This document shows positions 16,042 to 23,218 of a stretch of 26,203 nucleotides of DNA, piece by piece. Location: the NCBI RefSeq assembly GCF_000297435.1, contig NZ_CAIP01000062.1:1-26203 (forward strand), given 5' to 3'. Numbering within the stretch: the stretch's first letter is position 1; each line of letters opens with the position of its first letter. The notes under the pieces were generated by a model. That model ran no database searches. It saw only the letters and a program-made list of their open reading frames with translations, and had not been told where the DNA came from. A program made the translations under genes and the position numbers. The stretch is from Microcystis sp. T1-4 (lineage in GTDB: Bacteria; Cyanobacteriota; Cyanobacteriia; Cyanobacteriales; Microcystaceae).

Positions 16042-17118
16042 TTGGCACGATTACTTATGACGGCGACTGATGATAATTATAAGGCTGCAAACGCTCGATC
16101 GAGTGCTAATGGGTTACAATCTCTCCTAACTAGCGAAACTTTTTTATATATTGTCAAGCGTGTTCTCCAGGGTTTATTAACTCTGTTGTTGGCCTCGGCT
16201 TTGAGTTTTGCTATTATCCAATTAACCCCCGGTGGTTTTCTAGCTTTGCTTGACCTTAATCCCAAGATTAGTCAGGAAACTAAAGAACAATATATTGCCC
16301 TTTTTGGTTTAAAAGACCCGCCGATTGTCCAGTATTTTAAGTGGTTGTGGCAAGTGATAACTCAGTTTAATTTTGGTCTGAGTTTTACCTATTTTCGTCC
16401 CGTGTCTTCCCTATTATTAGAGAGAATTCCAGCGACGTTGTTAATGTCTTTGACTTCCATCATTTTAACCTGGGCGATTGCGATTCCCTTGGGCATTGTC
16501 AGCGCCGTCAAACAAAACCAATTTATCGATAAATTTTTCCGAGTTATCAGTTATCTTGGTCAAGGTTTCCCCAGTTTTATCACTGCCCTTTTACTGCTAA
16601 TTCTCGCCCAAAATGTCTCGCCGCTTTTACCAGTGGGTGATATGACCAGTATTAACTATTCGGAATATTCCCCTATCGGTAAAGTTTTGGATATTGGTTG
16701 GCACATGATTTTACCAACTATTGCCCTAACAGTTACCAGTTTTGCTGGATTACAAAGATTGATGCGGGGACAATTATTAGATGTTCTGCGACAGGATTAT
16801 ATTCAAACTGCGAGGGCGAAAGGTTTACCGGAAAATAAAGTTATCTATGTCCACGCTTTACGCAATGCTATTAATCCCCTGATAACTCTTTTGGGCTTTG
16901 AATTTTCTAGTTTGCTAAGTGGGGCATTTATCGCCGAATTTTTCTTTAACTGGCCCGGATTAGGTCGTTTAATTCTGCAAGCTGTGACGGCTAAAGATTT
17001 ATATTTAGTTATGGGCAGTTTAATGATGGGGGCTACTATGTTGATTATCGGTAATCTCCTGGCTGATTTACTTCTCAAAGCTGTAGATCCTAGGATTAAA
17101 TTGGAGGATTTAAAGTAG
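16042..17118 (+). CDS. ABC transporter permease, DppB/OppB type
   Basis: Inner-membrane permease of 358 residues for a peptide/nickel-type importer. There is an N-terminal transmembrane helix (VLQGLLTLLLASALSFAIIQ) followed by TPGGF, the OppB hallmark, then a large periplasmic loop and five further helices. The EAA loop that contacts the ATPase is RQDYIQTARAKGLPENKVIY (about 253-272), followed by ALRNAINPLIT. TTG 16042 is the likely start because AGGA lies 7 nt upstream; ATG 16057 would have a spacing of 22 nt. No binding protein, second permease or ATPase gene is in the window, so partners must be encoded elsewhere, as often happens in cyanobacteria. Confidence 0.92.
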   Translation: MARLLMTATDDNYKAANARSSANGLQSLLTSETFLYIVKRVLQGLLTLLLASALSFAIIQLTPGGFLALLDLNPKISQETKEQYIALFGLKDPPIVQYFKWLWQVITQFNFGLSFTYFRPVSSLLLERIPATLLMSLTSIILTWAIAIPLGIVSAVKQNQFIDKFFRVISYLGQGFPSFITALLLLILAQNVSPLLPVGDMTSINYSEYSPIGKVLDIGWHMILPTIALTVTSFAGLQRLMRGQLLDVLRQDYIQTARAKGLPENKVIYVHALRNAINPLITLLGFEFSSLLSGAFIAEFFFNWPGLGRLILQAVTAKDLYLVMGSLMMGATMLIIGNLLADLLLKAVDPRIKLEDLK

Positions 17119-17133
17119 GGTGATAGGGAAATT

Positions 17134-17168
17134 TTATCAGTTATCAGTAATCAGTTATCAGTTATCAG
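17134..17168 (+). repeat. Heptamer array TTATCAG x5
   Basis: Five contiguous units: TTATCAG, TTATCAG, TAATCAG, TTATCAG, TTATCAG. It begins 16 bp after the ABC permease stop and resembles the short tandemly repeated repetitive sequences known in cyanobacteria. Confidence 0.92.
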
Positions 17169-17180
17169 TGGGGAGATGGG

Positions 17181-17234
17181 GAGACCACTGCGTGCGCGTT
17201 GCGGGGGGAGACCACTTCGTGCGCGTTGCGGGGG
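17181..17234 (+). repeat. 27-bp direct repeat, two units
   Basis: Two adjacent copies of GAGACCACTKCGTGCGCGTT followed by GCGGGGG, differing at a single base (G/T), flanked on both sides by GGGGAGATGGGG-like sequence. The units are contiguous without spacers, so this is not a CRISPR. No function visible. Confidence 0.88.
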
Positions 17235-17344
17235 GAGATGGGGTAAATTTCAACTAAAACCCTAAAACACCAAAACCCAACCCCTAACCCCCAACCCCTT
17301 TTTTCCTTTTCACTTTTTACTCAAGTAGGGAGGCACAATTATTT

Positions 17345-17409
17345 GTAGGATGGGTTAGCGGTAGCGTAACCCATGCAGGCGTTGGGTTTCATGCTTCAAC
17401 CCAACCTAC
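17345..17409. repeat. Short interspersed inverted-repeat element (65 bp)
   Basis: The ends are GTAGGATGGGTT (17345-17356) and AACCCAACCTAC (17398-17409), inverted with one mismatch. Inside are further complementary blocks (GGGTTAGCGG / GCGTAACCC, GTTGGGTTTC / GCTTCAACCC), so the whole can fold. This GTAGG-TGGGTT...AACCCAACCTAC pattern recurs widely in cyanobacterial spacers from memory. It lies about 40 bp before the next start codon and could contribute to that gene's leader. Confidence 0.75.
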
Positions 17410-17450
17410 GTTCATCTTATATTTAATTCCACCCACCCACTTAACCAACT

Positions 17451-17759
17451 ATGTTAGCAACTACGCATTATTTACTCAGGTCAAAACAAGACGGACAATA
17501 CCTAGTGGCGCGTCTGAGAAAAGGTGAAAGCGAAACTCCGGCTAGTTATCTGCTTCTGTTTAAAGAATCCTACGATGCTTTAAGTTATATCAATACCCAT
17601 GCTCAGGATTTAGCCAATAATTTTTCTGTGGAAACTCTCTCAGGAACACAATTAAAGGGACTGATGCAGCGATGGGGATTTGCAGGAATTGGTTTAGTTA
17701 ATGAACCCTTGGAACCACAGGTGCGGTTTTTAGCCTATGAAAAAGGATTTAATCTCTAA
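17451..17759 (+). CDS. Hypothetical protein, 102 residues
   Basis: Soluble small protein that I do not recognise by name. It begins MLATTHYLLRSKQDGQYLVA and has mixed alpha/beta character, no signal peptide and no membrane segment. It ends 3 bp before the ATG of the RmlD-like gene, so the two are very likely translated from one message. Base use is like its neighbours. The close packing supports it being a real gene. Confidence 0.72.
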   Translation: MLATTHYLLRSKQDGQYLVARLRKGESETPASYLLLFKESYDALSYINTHAQDLANNFSVETLSGTQLKGLMQRWGFAGIGLVNEPLEPQVRFLAYEKGFNL

Positions 17760-17762
17760 ACT

Positions 17763-18641
17763 ATGAAAACGCTGTTAATCACTGGAGTTAGTGGTTTTTT
17801 AGGTTGGCATATTTACCAAAAAACGCGCTCATCTTGGGCAAGTTTTGGTACATATTTTAATCACAATGTCAATAGTAATGACCCGAATTTAATTAAAGTT
17901 AACTTAACAGACTTAGCCGCAGTTAAAGAAATTTTTCAACGGATTAAACCCGACGCAGTAATTCATGGGGCTGCCCAATCAAAACCGAATCTCTGTCAAG
18001 AATTTCCCCAAGCATCCGAGGCAATTAATCTGACAGCTTCTCTAGAAATTGCCCGATTGTGTAGTCAATATCACATACCGCTAGTTTTTACCTCTACCGA
18101 TTTAGTTTTTGATGGTAAAAATGCCCCCTATTCCGAACATGGTCCCGTTTCTCCCGTCAGTGTCTATGGTGAGCAAAAAGTAGCGGCGGAAAAGGGTATT
18201 TTAGCAATATATCCTCGGGCAGCCATTTGTCGAATGCCTTTGATGTTTGGTTCCCCTTCTCCCAGCGCTAATAGTTTTTTGCAACCCTTTTTAAAAACCC
18301 TGCAAGAGGGAAAAGAATTATCTCTATTTACCGATGAATATCGTACAGCTGTTGGGGTTAATAGTGCGGTGGATGGGTTACTTTTAGCCCTAGAAAAAGT
18401 GCAAGGGATTATTCATCTGGGAGGTAAAGAAAGAGTTTCTCGTTATCAATTTGGTTTACTAATGGCGGCAGTTTTTAATATTCCCAGAGAACAAATAAAA
18501 CCCTGTTTACAGTCCGATGTTCCCATGAGTGCGCCCCGTCCCCAGGATGTTTCTCTTGATAGTTCTCTTGCTTTTTCTTTAGGTTATCAACCATTAAGTA
18601 TTAAAACCGAATTAGAGGCAATTAGAGATGAAATTATCTGA
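17763..18641 (+). CDS. RmlD-like SDR sugar-nucleotide reductase
   Basis: Extended short-chain dehydrogenase/reductase of 292 residues. The Rossmann motif is TGVSGFLG (7-14), the SDR Asn/Ala region is HGAAQSKP, and the catalytic pair YxxxK is Y135/K139 in VYGEQK, preceded by STDLVFDGKNAPYSE. This pattern matches dTDP-4-dehydrorhamnose reductase (RmlD) and the related MAT2B-like group. No RmlA, B or C genes are nearby, so the substrate is open. The gene sits in a three-gene run: the 102-residue hypothetical lies 3 bp upstream and a 50-residue membrane protein overlaps its 3' end by 14 bp. Confidence 0.85.
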   Translation: MKTLLITGVSGFLGWHIYQKTRSSWASFGTYFNHNVNSNDPNLIKVNLTDLAAVKEIFQRIKPDAVIHGAAQSKPNLCQEFPQASEAINLTASLEIARLCSQYHIPLVFTSTDLVFDGKNAPYSEHGPVSPVSVYGEQKVAAEKGILAIYPRAAICRMPLMFGSPSPSANSFLQPFLKTLQEGKELSLFTDEYRTAVGVNSAVDGLLLALEKVQGIIHLGGKERVSRYQFGLLMAAVFNIPREQIKPCLQSDVPMSAPRPQDVSLDSSLAFSLGYQPLSIKTELEAIRDEII

Positions 18642-18780
18642 ACAAAAGCGGACTATATTAATTATCTTGCTCCTTTTTTTTACCGCTATTCTCATGGCCA
18701 ATTATTTTGAGGTAGGAATGACAGGAGTGTTAGCTTTTTTCGTTGCCTATCTTTCTAAAGGATTGCGAAAAGTTAAGTAA
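18628..18780 (+). CDS. 50-residue two-helix membrane microprotein
   Basis: Short gene starting at ATG 18628 inside the 3' end of the RmlD-like gene (14-bp overlap, different frame), stop TAA at 18778-18780. The product is MKLSEQKRTILIILLLFFTA, then ILMANYF, EVGMTGVLAFFVAYLSKG and LRKVK. It has two hydrophobic segments (about 9-26 and 31-44) with basic residues at both ends, so a hairpin membrane topology is likely. AGAGG lies about 9 nt before the ATG. The length, composition and overlap support a translated gene. I do not recognise the family. Confidence 0.62.
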   Translation: MKLSEQKRTILIILLLFFTAILMANYFEVGMTGVLAFFVAYLSKGLRKVK

Positions 18781-18794
18781 AAAAATTAATTGTT

Positions 18795-19289
18795 TCAATC
18801 AACAATCTCGAATTCTATTGACTGCTCTTGGGCAAAATTATAGGTAAAATGATCGACAATATTAGTATCGCTCAATTCAAGATTATAAAAATTGATCGCC
18901 GGTTGATCAAAAAGTGGGCCAGCGTGCCAAGTTCCCACCTCTAATTTAATAAAACAGTCCCCGGGGATGCGAAAAACCTTTAATTTTTCCAAATCCGGTT
19001 GAGGATGAGGACTAGGGGGGGCCACTCCTAAAAACCACTCTTGTCCCCCCAAAGAACCAAGACATTGGGTACATTGACTATGGCGAGTAATTCGATTAAA
19101 TTTACGTCCGCGAGTCTGTAAACGCATAATATAAAAGCGTGGCACACCGTTTTTTAAATGTAGTTGTGCATCGCTTTCATCAAACAGTTTCCCGTCATGG
19201 CTAGGGGTTATTAATTGACCGTAGGGACGGAAACTTTCGGCGGTAATTAGTTGCGCTGACAGGGGACGAACGGTAATCGAATTACTCAT
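18795..19289 (-). CDS. Ureidoglycolate lyase (AllA-like) family protein
   Basis: Cupin-type protein of 164 residues resembling PF04115: ESFRPYGQLI near the N-terminus, the central RHSQCTQCLGSLGGQEWFLGV, and the C-terminal GTWHAGPLF with its conserved His, then NFYNLELSDTNIVDH. In the canonical pathway this enzyme splits ureidoglycolate to glyoxylate and urea during allantoin breakdown. Cyanobacterial members without other allantoin genes may do something else, so the substrate is uncertain. The start at 19289 lies 5 bp after the stop of the membrane-fusion-protein gene, so the two form an operon. The 3' end converges on the microprotein gene with a 14-bp gap. Confidence 0.82.
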   Translation of the reverse strand: MSNSITVRPLSAQLITAESFRPYGQLITPSHDGKLFDESDAQLHLKNGVPRFYIMRLQTRGRKFNRITRHSQCTQCLGSLGGQEWFLGVAPPSPHPQPDLEKLKVFRIPGDCFIKLEVGTWHAGPLFDQPAINFYNLELSDTNIVDHFTYNFAQEQSIEFEIVD

Positions 19290-19294
19290 AAAAA

Positions 19295-20752
19295 TTACTG
19301 CTGACTAACAGTTATAGCTGTACCATCTCGGAGAGAAAGAATATTATTAATAGCAATTCTTTCCCCGGCATTTACTCCAGAGATAACCTGATAAGCTTGC
19401 CCTTGAATCGTTCCGACTTGAATGGGTTTTTGTCTAACCACTAAACGCTCCTTGGCATTTTCTTGACCTTCTTTAGCCTTTTCTTTCTCGGCCACAAAAA
19501 CAAAATTTTGCGCTCCGATGCTAGTCACTGCCGTGGTGGGAACTAATACCCCCGGTTTTTGATCCCAAATTAACCGCGTCCGCACATATTGGTTATTGCG
19601 AAGACTGCCATCATTAGTAAAGGCAAATTTGACTAAAACCGATTGGGTAGCTTGGGAAACGGTGGGGGAAATAAAAGTTACTTGACCGCGAACCCCCGGG
19701 CTGCCATCGGGATTAATAATTTCCACGGGCAAACCGACGCGCAGACGCGGTTGTAATTCCACGGGAATCTGCACATTTAGTTCCAAAGTTTTATTATTAG
19801 TCAACGAGGTTAATTCTTCACCCAGGGAGATAATATCGCCGACTTTTCTTTGATTAAAATCGCCGACAAAACCATCAATCGGGGCGGTAATGGTGTTAAA
19901 AACTAAATTCTGACGCGTCGCCCCTAATTGCCCCTCAGCGCTGGCTACTGCCGCTTGACGACTGTTCACTGTTGCCGCCGCCGCCGCCACCTGTTGCCGT
20001 GAGGCTAATTCGTTTTGAATGGCGATATTTAATGCTTCTTGGTTTGCCTGTAGGGTAGCCCTAGCCGCCGTCACCTGTTGACGGGCCGCATCACGATTTT
20101 TAGACCGGGCCTCTACTTCCGCCCTGGCGGCCTGAATGTCGCGGCGGCGATCATCTAAGTCCTGTTGGGGCTGTGCGCCTTGTTTAACCAGAAATTCGGC
20201 TCTTGTTAGGTTTTTTTCCGCTAAATCTAAATTAGCTCTCGCTCTCTGCAAATCGGCTTCGGCGGCGCTCAAGGTGGCGATCTGACTTTTAACATTAGCT
20301 TCCGCATTGGCCACATTTGCCCGATTCTGGGCAATTTGGGCTTTATTTGCCCTCGCTTGCGCTTGTCTTTGCCTTAAATCTGCTTCAGACCCGTTGAGGT
20401 TCGCTTTGGCCGAATTTACCTGGCCGATACTGGCGTTTACCTGTTGCTGTTGTTGTTCGGGATCCAATTCGGCGATTTTTTGTCCCTGAGTTACCTGATC
20501 GCCAGATTTAACGAAAATAGTCCGAATCCGACCGGTAATCTGAGGGGAGACGCTAACACGCTCTTGGGCGATCAAAGTACCCACAAATTCGCTACTTTGC
20601 ACTAATTTGTCGGTGCCGAGGGTTTGCAGTTTGACGGGAACAGCCGCCGGTCCAGTGGCCTGGGGGGTTTGGGGGGCGCAACCAGCGACAATTAGGGAAA
20701 CGGCGATCGACGAACCGATCGCTCTCGATACGTTAACGGATCGTTTAATCAT
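19295..20752 (-). CDS. Lipoprotein membrane-fusion protein of an RND-type efflux pump
   Basis: Periplasmic adaptor of 485 residues (HlyD/AcrA type). A lipoprotein signal with lipobox VAGC (C25) precedes the first half of the lipoyl domain (about 67-103, VSPQITGRIRTIFVKSGDQV). A very long Ala/Gln/Arg-rich coiled coil runs from about 104 to 285 and should form the hairpin that meets a TolC-like channel. The second lipoyl half (ITAPIDGFVGDFNQRKVGD, near 288) and the beta-barrel and membrane-proximal regions follow. Normally such a gene precedes an RND transporter gene. Here the next gene is an AllA-like gene 5 bp on and no inner-membrane pump is in the window, so the partner is elsewhere or was lost from this locus. 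Confidence 0.92.
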   Translation of the reverse strand: MIKRSVNVSRAIGSSIAVSLIVAGCAPQTPQATGPAAVPVKLQTLGTDKLVQSSEFVGTLIAQERVSVSPQITGRIRTIFVKSGDQVTQGQKIAELDPEQQQQQVNASIGQVNSAKANLNGSEADLRQRQAQARANKAQIAQNRANVANAEANVKSQIATLSAAEADLQRARANLDLAEKNLTRAEFLVKQGAQPQQDLDDRRRDIQAARAEVEARSKNRDAARQQVTAARATLQANQEALNIAIQNELASRQQVAAAAATVNSRQAAVASAEGQLGATRQNLVFNTITAPIDGFVGDFNQRKVGDIISLGEELTSLTNNKTLELNVQIPVELQPRLRVGLPVEIINPDGSPGVRGQVTFISPTVSQATQSVLVKFAFTNDGSLRNNQYVRTRLIWDQKPGVLVPTTAVTSIGAQNFVFVAEKEKAKEGQENAKERLVVRQKPIQVGTIQGQAYQVISGVNAGERIAINNILSLRDGTAITVSQQ

Positions 20753-20871
20753 TGTTAAATTTACGGGTTTTTAGCGGAAAAAGTGCTAGGAAATCGGAAA
20801 AGGAAGAGGAAGATGAGGAGAGAAGCTTTTCCTTAAATTTTACTCTACAGAATTGATCGCCGTGATTATTA

Positions 20872-21049
20872 AACCTCTGGCATAATTAATTTTTGAGGGT
20901 TCAAAAACGGCAAAAATAAGGATTAAATTGCCTAAAATCCTTAAATAGACTATTTAATTGATTATTGTTCATTCTTAATTCTCCTGGCTACTGACTACTG
21001 ACTACTGACTCCTAACCCTAACAACAATTGTTGATTTTTACCAGAGGTC
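20872..21049 (+). mobile_element. MITE-like element, copy 2 (about 178 bp)
   Basis: Inverted-orientation copy of the element at 3319-3490. It begins AACCTCTGGCATAATTAATT and ends GATTTTTACCAGAGGTC, and internal blocks (TTTTTGAGGGTT, AGGATTAA, GATTATTGTTCATTC) keep the same order. It carries a different heptamer array (CTACTGA x3 at 20988-21008). The right end touches the TAG stop of the GUN4-domain gene. No coding capacity. It fills most of the 296-bp spacer between the two minus-strand genes. Confidence 0.7.
20988..21008 (+). repeat. Heptamer array CTACTGA x3
   Basis: Three perfect contiguous CTACTGA units, followed by a degenerate CTCCTAA. The reverse complement gives TCAGTAG, which shares the TCAG core of the other heptamer arrays. 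It lies within MITE copy 2 at the position where copy 1 carries TCGGTCG units. Confidence 0.88.
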
Positions 21050-21651
21050 TATTGTTTGCTTTGCCCTAAGCTAACAATATTACAGGTGACTAATCTTTGG
21101 GCGAGGGTGGAGTATTCTAGGCGACCACCGGCGATCTGATATTCGTCCCGGGGCGCCGGTAGATGACCAACGGGAGCATTGAGGGTATAGTTAAGATTTT
21201 CTTTAAAGATAATCCAATCACCACCTTTACGCCAACCGATGCGATCGCCAAAAGTTTGAAAATTTTCGATCGCCACTAAGCGCCCCGGTCGATTACCCGT
21301 CTCGATAAAAATGCGAAATTGGGTACTGAAACTAAAACGACCCCCGGAAGCTTCTTTCCAGAGTTGATCCATCTTTTGCAGATCCCAACAGGCCAATTTT
21401 TGCAGGTCTTCCATGGTAAACCAGCCCTGTAATTCCCGTCCAGTTGCTTTCAGCATTAAATTACGGGTTTCATCGTTAGCTTGTCGCCAATTTTGTTGAG
21501 CGAGGAAATTTTTCAGCCGAGTGTAATTAATGCCCGTGGTCGGTGATACCATTTCCCCAGAGGTGGTAGTCTGGGCAACGATCGCCGGCAAGGGATTGAG
21601 AAATAAAGCGATCGCAAGAGTGATCTGACAGAAGGAAAAATTAATTCTCAT
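21049..21651 (-). CDS. Exported GUN4-domain protein
   Basis: Protein of 200 residues with a signal peptide (MRINFSFCQITLAIALFLNP, cleavage near VAQ-TTT) followed by a complete GUN4 domain (about 43-160). Family hallmarks are INYTRLKNFLAQQNWRQAND, TRNLMLKATGRE, LQKLACWDLQKMDQLWKEAS, FGDRIGWRKGGDWI and the ending LNAPVGHLP. Canonical Gun4 is cytoplasmic/thylakoid-associated, binds protoporphyrin IX and Mg-protoporphyrin and stimulates Mg-chelatase. A signal peptide on a domain of this kind would place it in the periplasm or lumen, so it is probably a paralogue and not the chelatase cofactor itself. Tetrapyrrole binding is inferred. It diverges from pyrB, and a MITE touches its stop codon. Confidence 0.85.
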   Translation of the reverse strand: MRINFSFCQITLAIALFLNPLPAIVAQTTTSGEMVSPTTGINYTRLKNFLAQQNWRQANDETRNLMLKATGRELQGWFTMEDLQKLACWDLQKMDQLWKEASGGRFSFSTQFRIFIETGNRPGRLVAIENFQTFGDRIGWRKGGDWIIFKENLNYTLNAPVGHLPAPRDEYQIAGGRLEYSTLAQRLVTCNIVSLGQSKQ

Positions 21652-21734
21652 AAACCCTATTTATTAACCTGATGCAAAGAAATCCTAGAATAGCATAGAC
21701 GAAATTTGCCGTTTTTACCGCCTCCTTAACTCCT

Positions 21735-22715
21735 ATGGCTTTCACTTGGACTCGACACCACATTTTGGGATTGCAAGACTGGCAACCGGAAGAATACCAA
21801 ACCCTGCTACAAACGGCCTCTAGTTTTCGTGAAGTTCTTTCCCGACGCACCAAGAAAGTGCCGGCCCTACAGGGACAAGTGGTGACAAATCTTTTTTTTG
21901 AACCCTCCACCCGCACCCGTAGTAGTTTTGAACTAGCGGCGAAACGTCTCTCGGCCGATGTTCTTAATTTTGCCCCGGGTAGTTCCAGTTTGACTAAGGG
22001 GGAAACGATTCTCGATACCGCTTTAACCTATGTGGCCATGGGTACGGATATTTTTGTTATCCGACATCAACAGTCGGGAGTTCCCGATTTAATTGCCGCA
22101 GAAATGGATCGTTTGCAGTCGGGGGTCAGTATTCTTAATGCTGGGGACGGTCAACACGAACACCCCTCTCAGGGACTTTTAGACCTGTTTACGATCTGTT
22201 GTCTGTTAGATGAAGAAAATCCCCGTTTAGAATTGTTAGAGGGCAAAAAAATCGCTATTGTCGGGGATATACTCCATTCTCGTGTGGCGCGTTCCAATAT
22301 CTGGAGTTTAACCACGGCAGGGGCGGAAGTACATTTGTCCGCACCCCCCACCCTACTGCCGAAATATTTTGGGGAACTGTGCGATCGCCTATTTCTCCAC
22401 TGGGATTTAGAACCAGCTTTAGAAAAGGCCGATTTTGTCATGACCCTGCGACTGCAAAAAGAACGCATGACTGCCAATCTTTTGCCCAGTTTACGGGAAT
22501 ATCATCAAAGTTTTGGCATTACTCGTCCTCGTTTGCAATCCTGTCAACCGGGGGTGAAGGTGCTTCATCCGGGGCCTGTGAATCGGGGAGTGGAAATTAG
22601 TTCCGATTTAATGGACGATCCCGATTTTAGTCTGATTTCCCAACAAGTTACCAGTGGTGTCGCTGTCAGAATGGCTTTGTTATACCTCATTGGTAATCTT
22701 CGCGGCGACCGGTAA
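21735..22715 (+). CDS. pyrB: Aspartate carbamoyltransferase catalytic subunit
   Basis: De novo pyrimidine enzyme of 326 residues that joins carbamoyl phosphate and aspartate. The carbamoyl-phosphate signature FFEPSTRTRSSFELAAKRL (about 53-71) is intact, as are the HEHPSQGLLDL segment, the aspartate-side RLQKERM and LHPGPVNRGVEI with Arg. No regulatory subunit gene is adjacent. The start at 21735 fits the family (MAFTWTRHHILGLQDW). It is apparently a single gene, with 83 bp separating it from the divergent GUN4-domain gene. Confidence 0.97.
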   Translation: MAFTWTRHHILGLQDWQPEEYQTLLQTASSFREVLSRRTKKVPALQGQVVTNLFFEPSTRTRSSFELAAKRLSADVLNFAPGSSSLTKGETILDTALTYVAMGTDIFVIRHQQSGVPDLIAAEMDRLQSGVSILNAGDGQHEHPSQGLLDLFTICCLLDEENPRLELLEGKKIAIVGDILHSRVARSNIWSLTTAGAEVHLSAPPTLLPKYFGELCDRLFLHWDLEPALEKADFVMTLRLQKERMTANLLPSLREYHQSFGITRPRLQSCQPGVKVLHPGPVNRGVEISSDLMDDPDFSLISQQVTSGVAVRMALLYLIGNLRGDR

Positions 22716-22738
22716 AAGCTTCTCAGGGATTTGCTCTT

Positions 22739-23020
22739 TTAGTCTGGTTTCATTGAAACAATCCTAAAGTTTCTATCAAGGTAAATATCATACTTTCTTC
22801 CTCCCTCACACACAGCATCTTCTGCTTCAAATTGGTTAGTCTCAACATCAAATTTCATCGCTTTAGGATTCCTACAACCCTGTTTTAGCAAAGCATCGGT
22901 CAACCGCGATTTTTCTTCCGGGGTCAAAGCTCGATAATCACTACTATTAGCTTGACCTGCATAGATTGACATTCCTATAATGCTAAGAGATAGTAAGCTT
23001 ATGATCGATTTGGTCTTCAT
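22739..23020 (-). CDS. Small secreted hypothetical protein
   Basis: Protein of 93 residues with a typical signal peptide (MKTKSIISLLSLSIIGMSIY, cleavage near AGQA-NSS). The mature part of about 68 residues begins YRALTPEEKSRLTDALLKQG and has two cysteines (QGCRNPK and AVCEGG) that could form a disulfide in the periplasm. The tail YDIYLDRNFRIVSMKPD looks like beta strands. I do not recognise a family with confidence; a PepSY-like fold is possible. AGGAAGT lies about 10 nt before the ATG at 23020. It converges on pyrB with a gap of about 23 bp. Confidence 0.7.
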   Translation of the reverse strand: MKTKSIISLLSLSIIGMSIYAGQANSSDYRALTPEEKSRLTDALLKQGCRNPKAMKFDVETNQFEAEDAVCEGGRKYDIYLDRNFRIVSMKPD

Positions 23021-23218
23021 TTTTTCAACTTCCTGAATACAATAAAAACATCATTCCAAGGGTTTTAAACCCAAATTTTCGCTAATTAGTTCGGCACGAT
23101 TACCAGTCAACTTTATTTTAGGAAAAGCATACCTATTTTGCAATAAGTATAAATACTCAAGCTATCCCTAGGGCTTTTCTAGGAACTGCGACCGATACCG
23201 GATTCCGTTCTTTTTAAA
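23021..23218. other. Spacer of about 200 bp upstream of the secreted protein gene
   Basis: AT-rich sequence with no open frame I would support. It should contain the promoter of the downstream minus-strand gene and the end of the ureE transcript, but I cannot place either precisely. Confidence 0.3.

Noticed and set aside
17181..17234. Direct repeats resembling CRISPR repeats
   Set aside because: The two 27-bp units are contiguous with no spacers, there are only two of them, and no cas genes are nearby.
21641..21916. 91-codon minus-strand frame across the pyrB start
   Set aside because: Antisense shadow of pyrB; the divergent GUN4-domain gene with its signal peptide explains this strand better.
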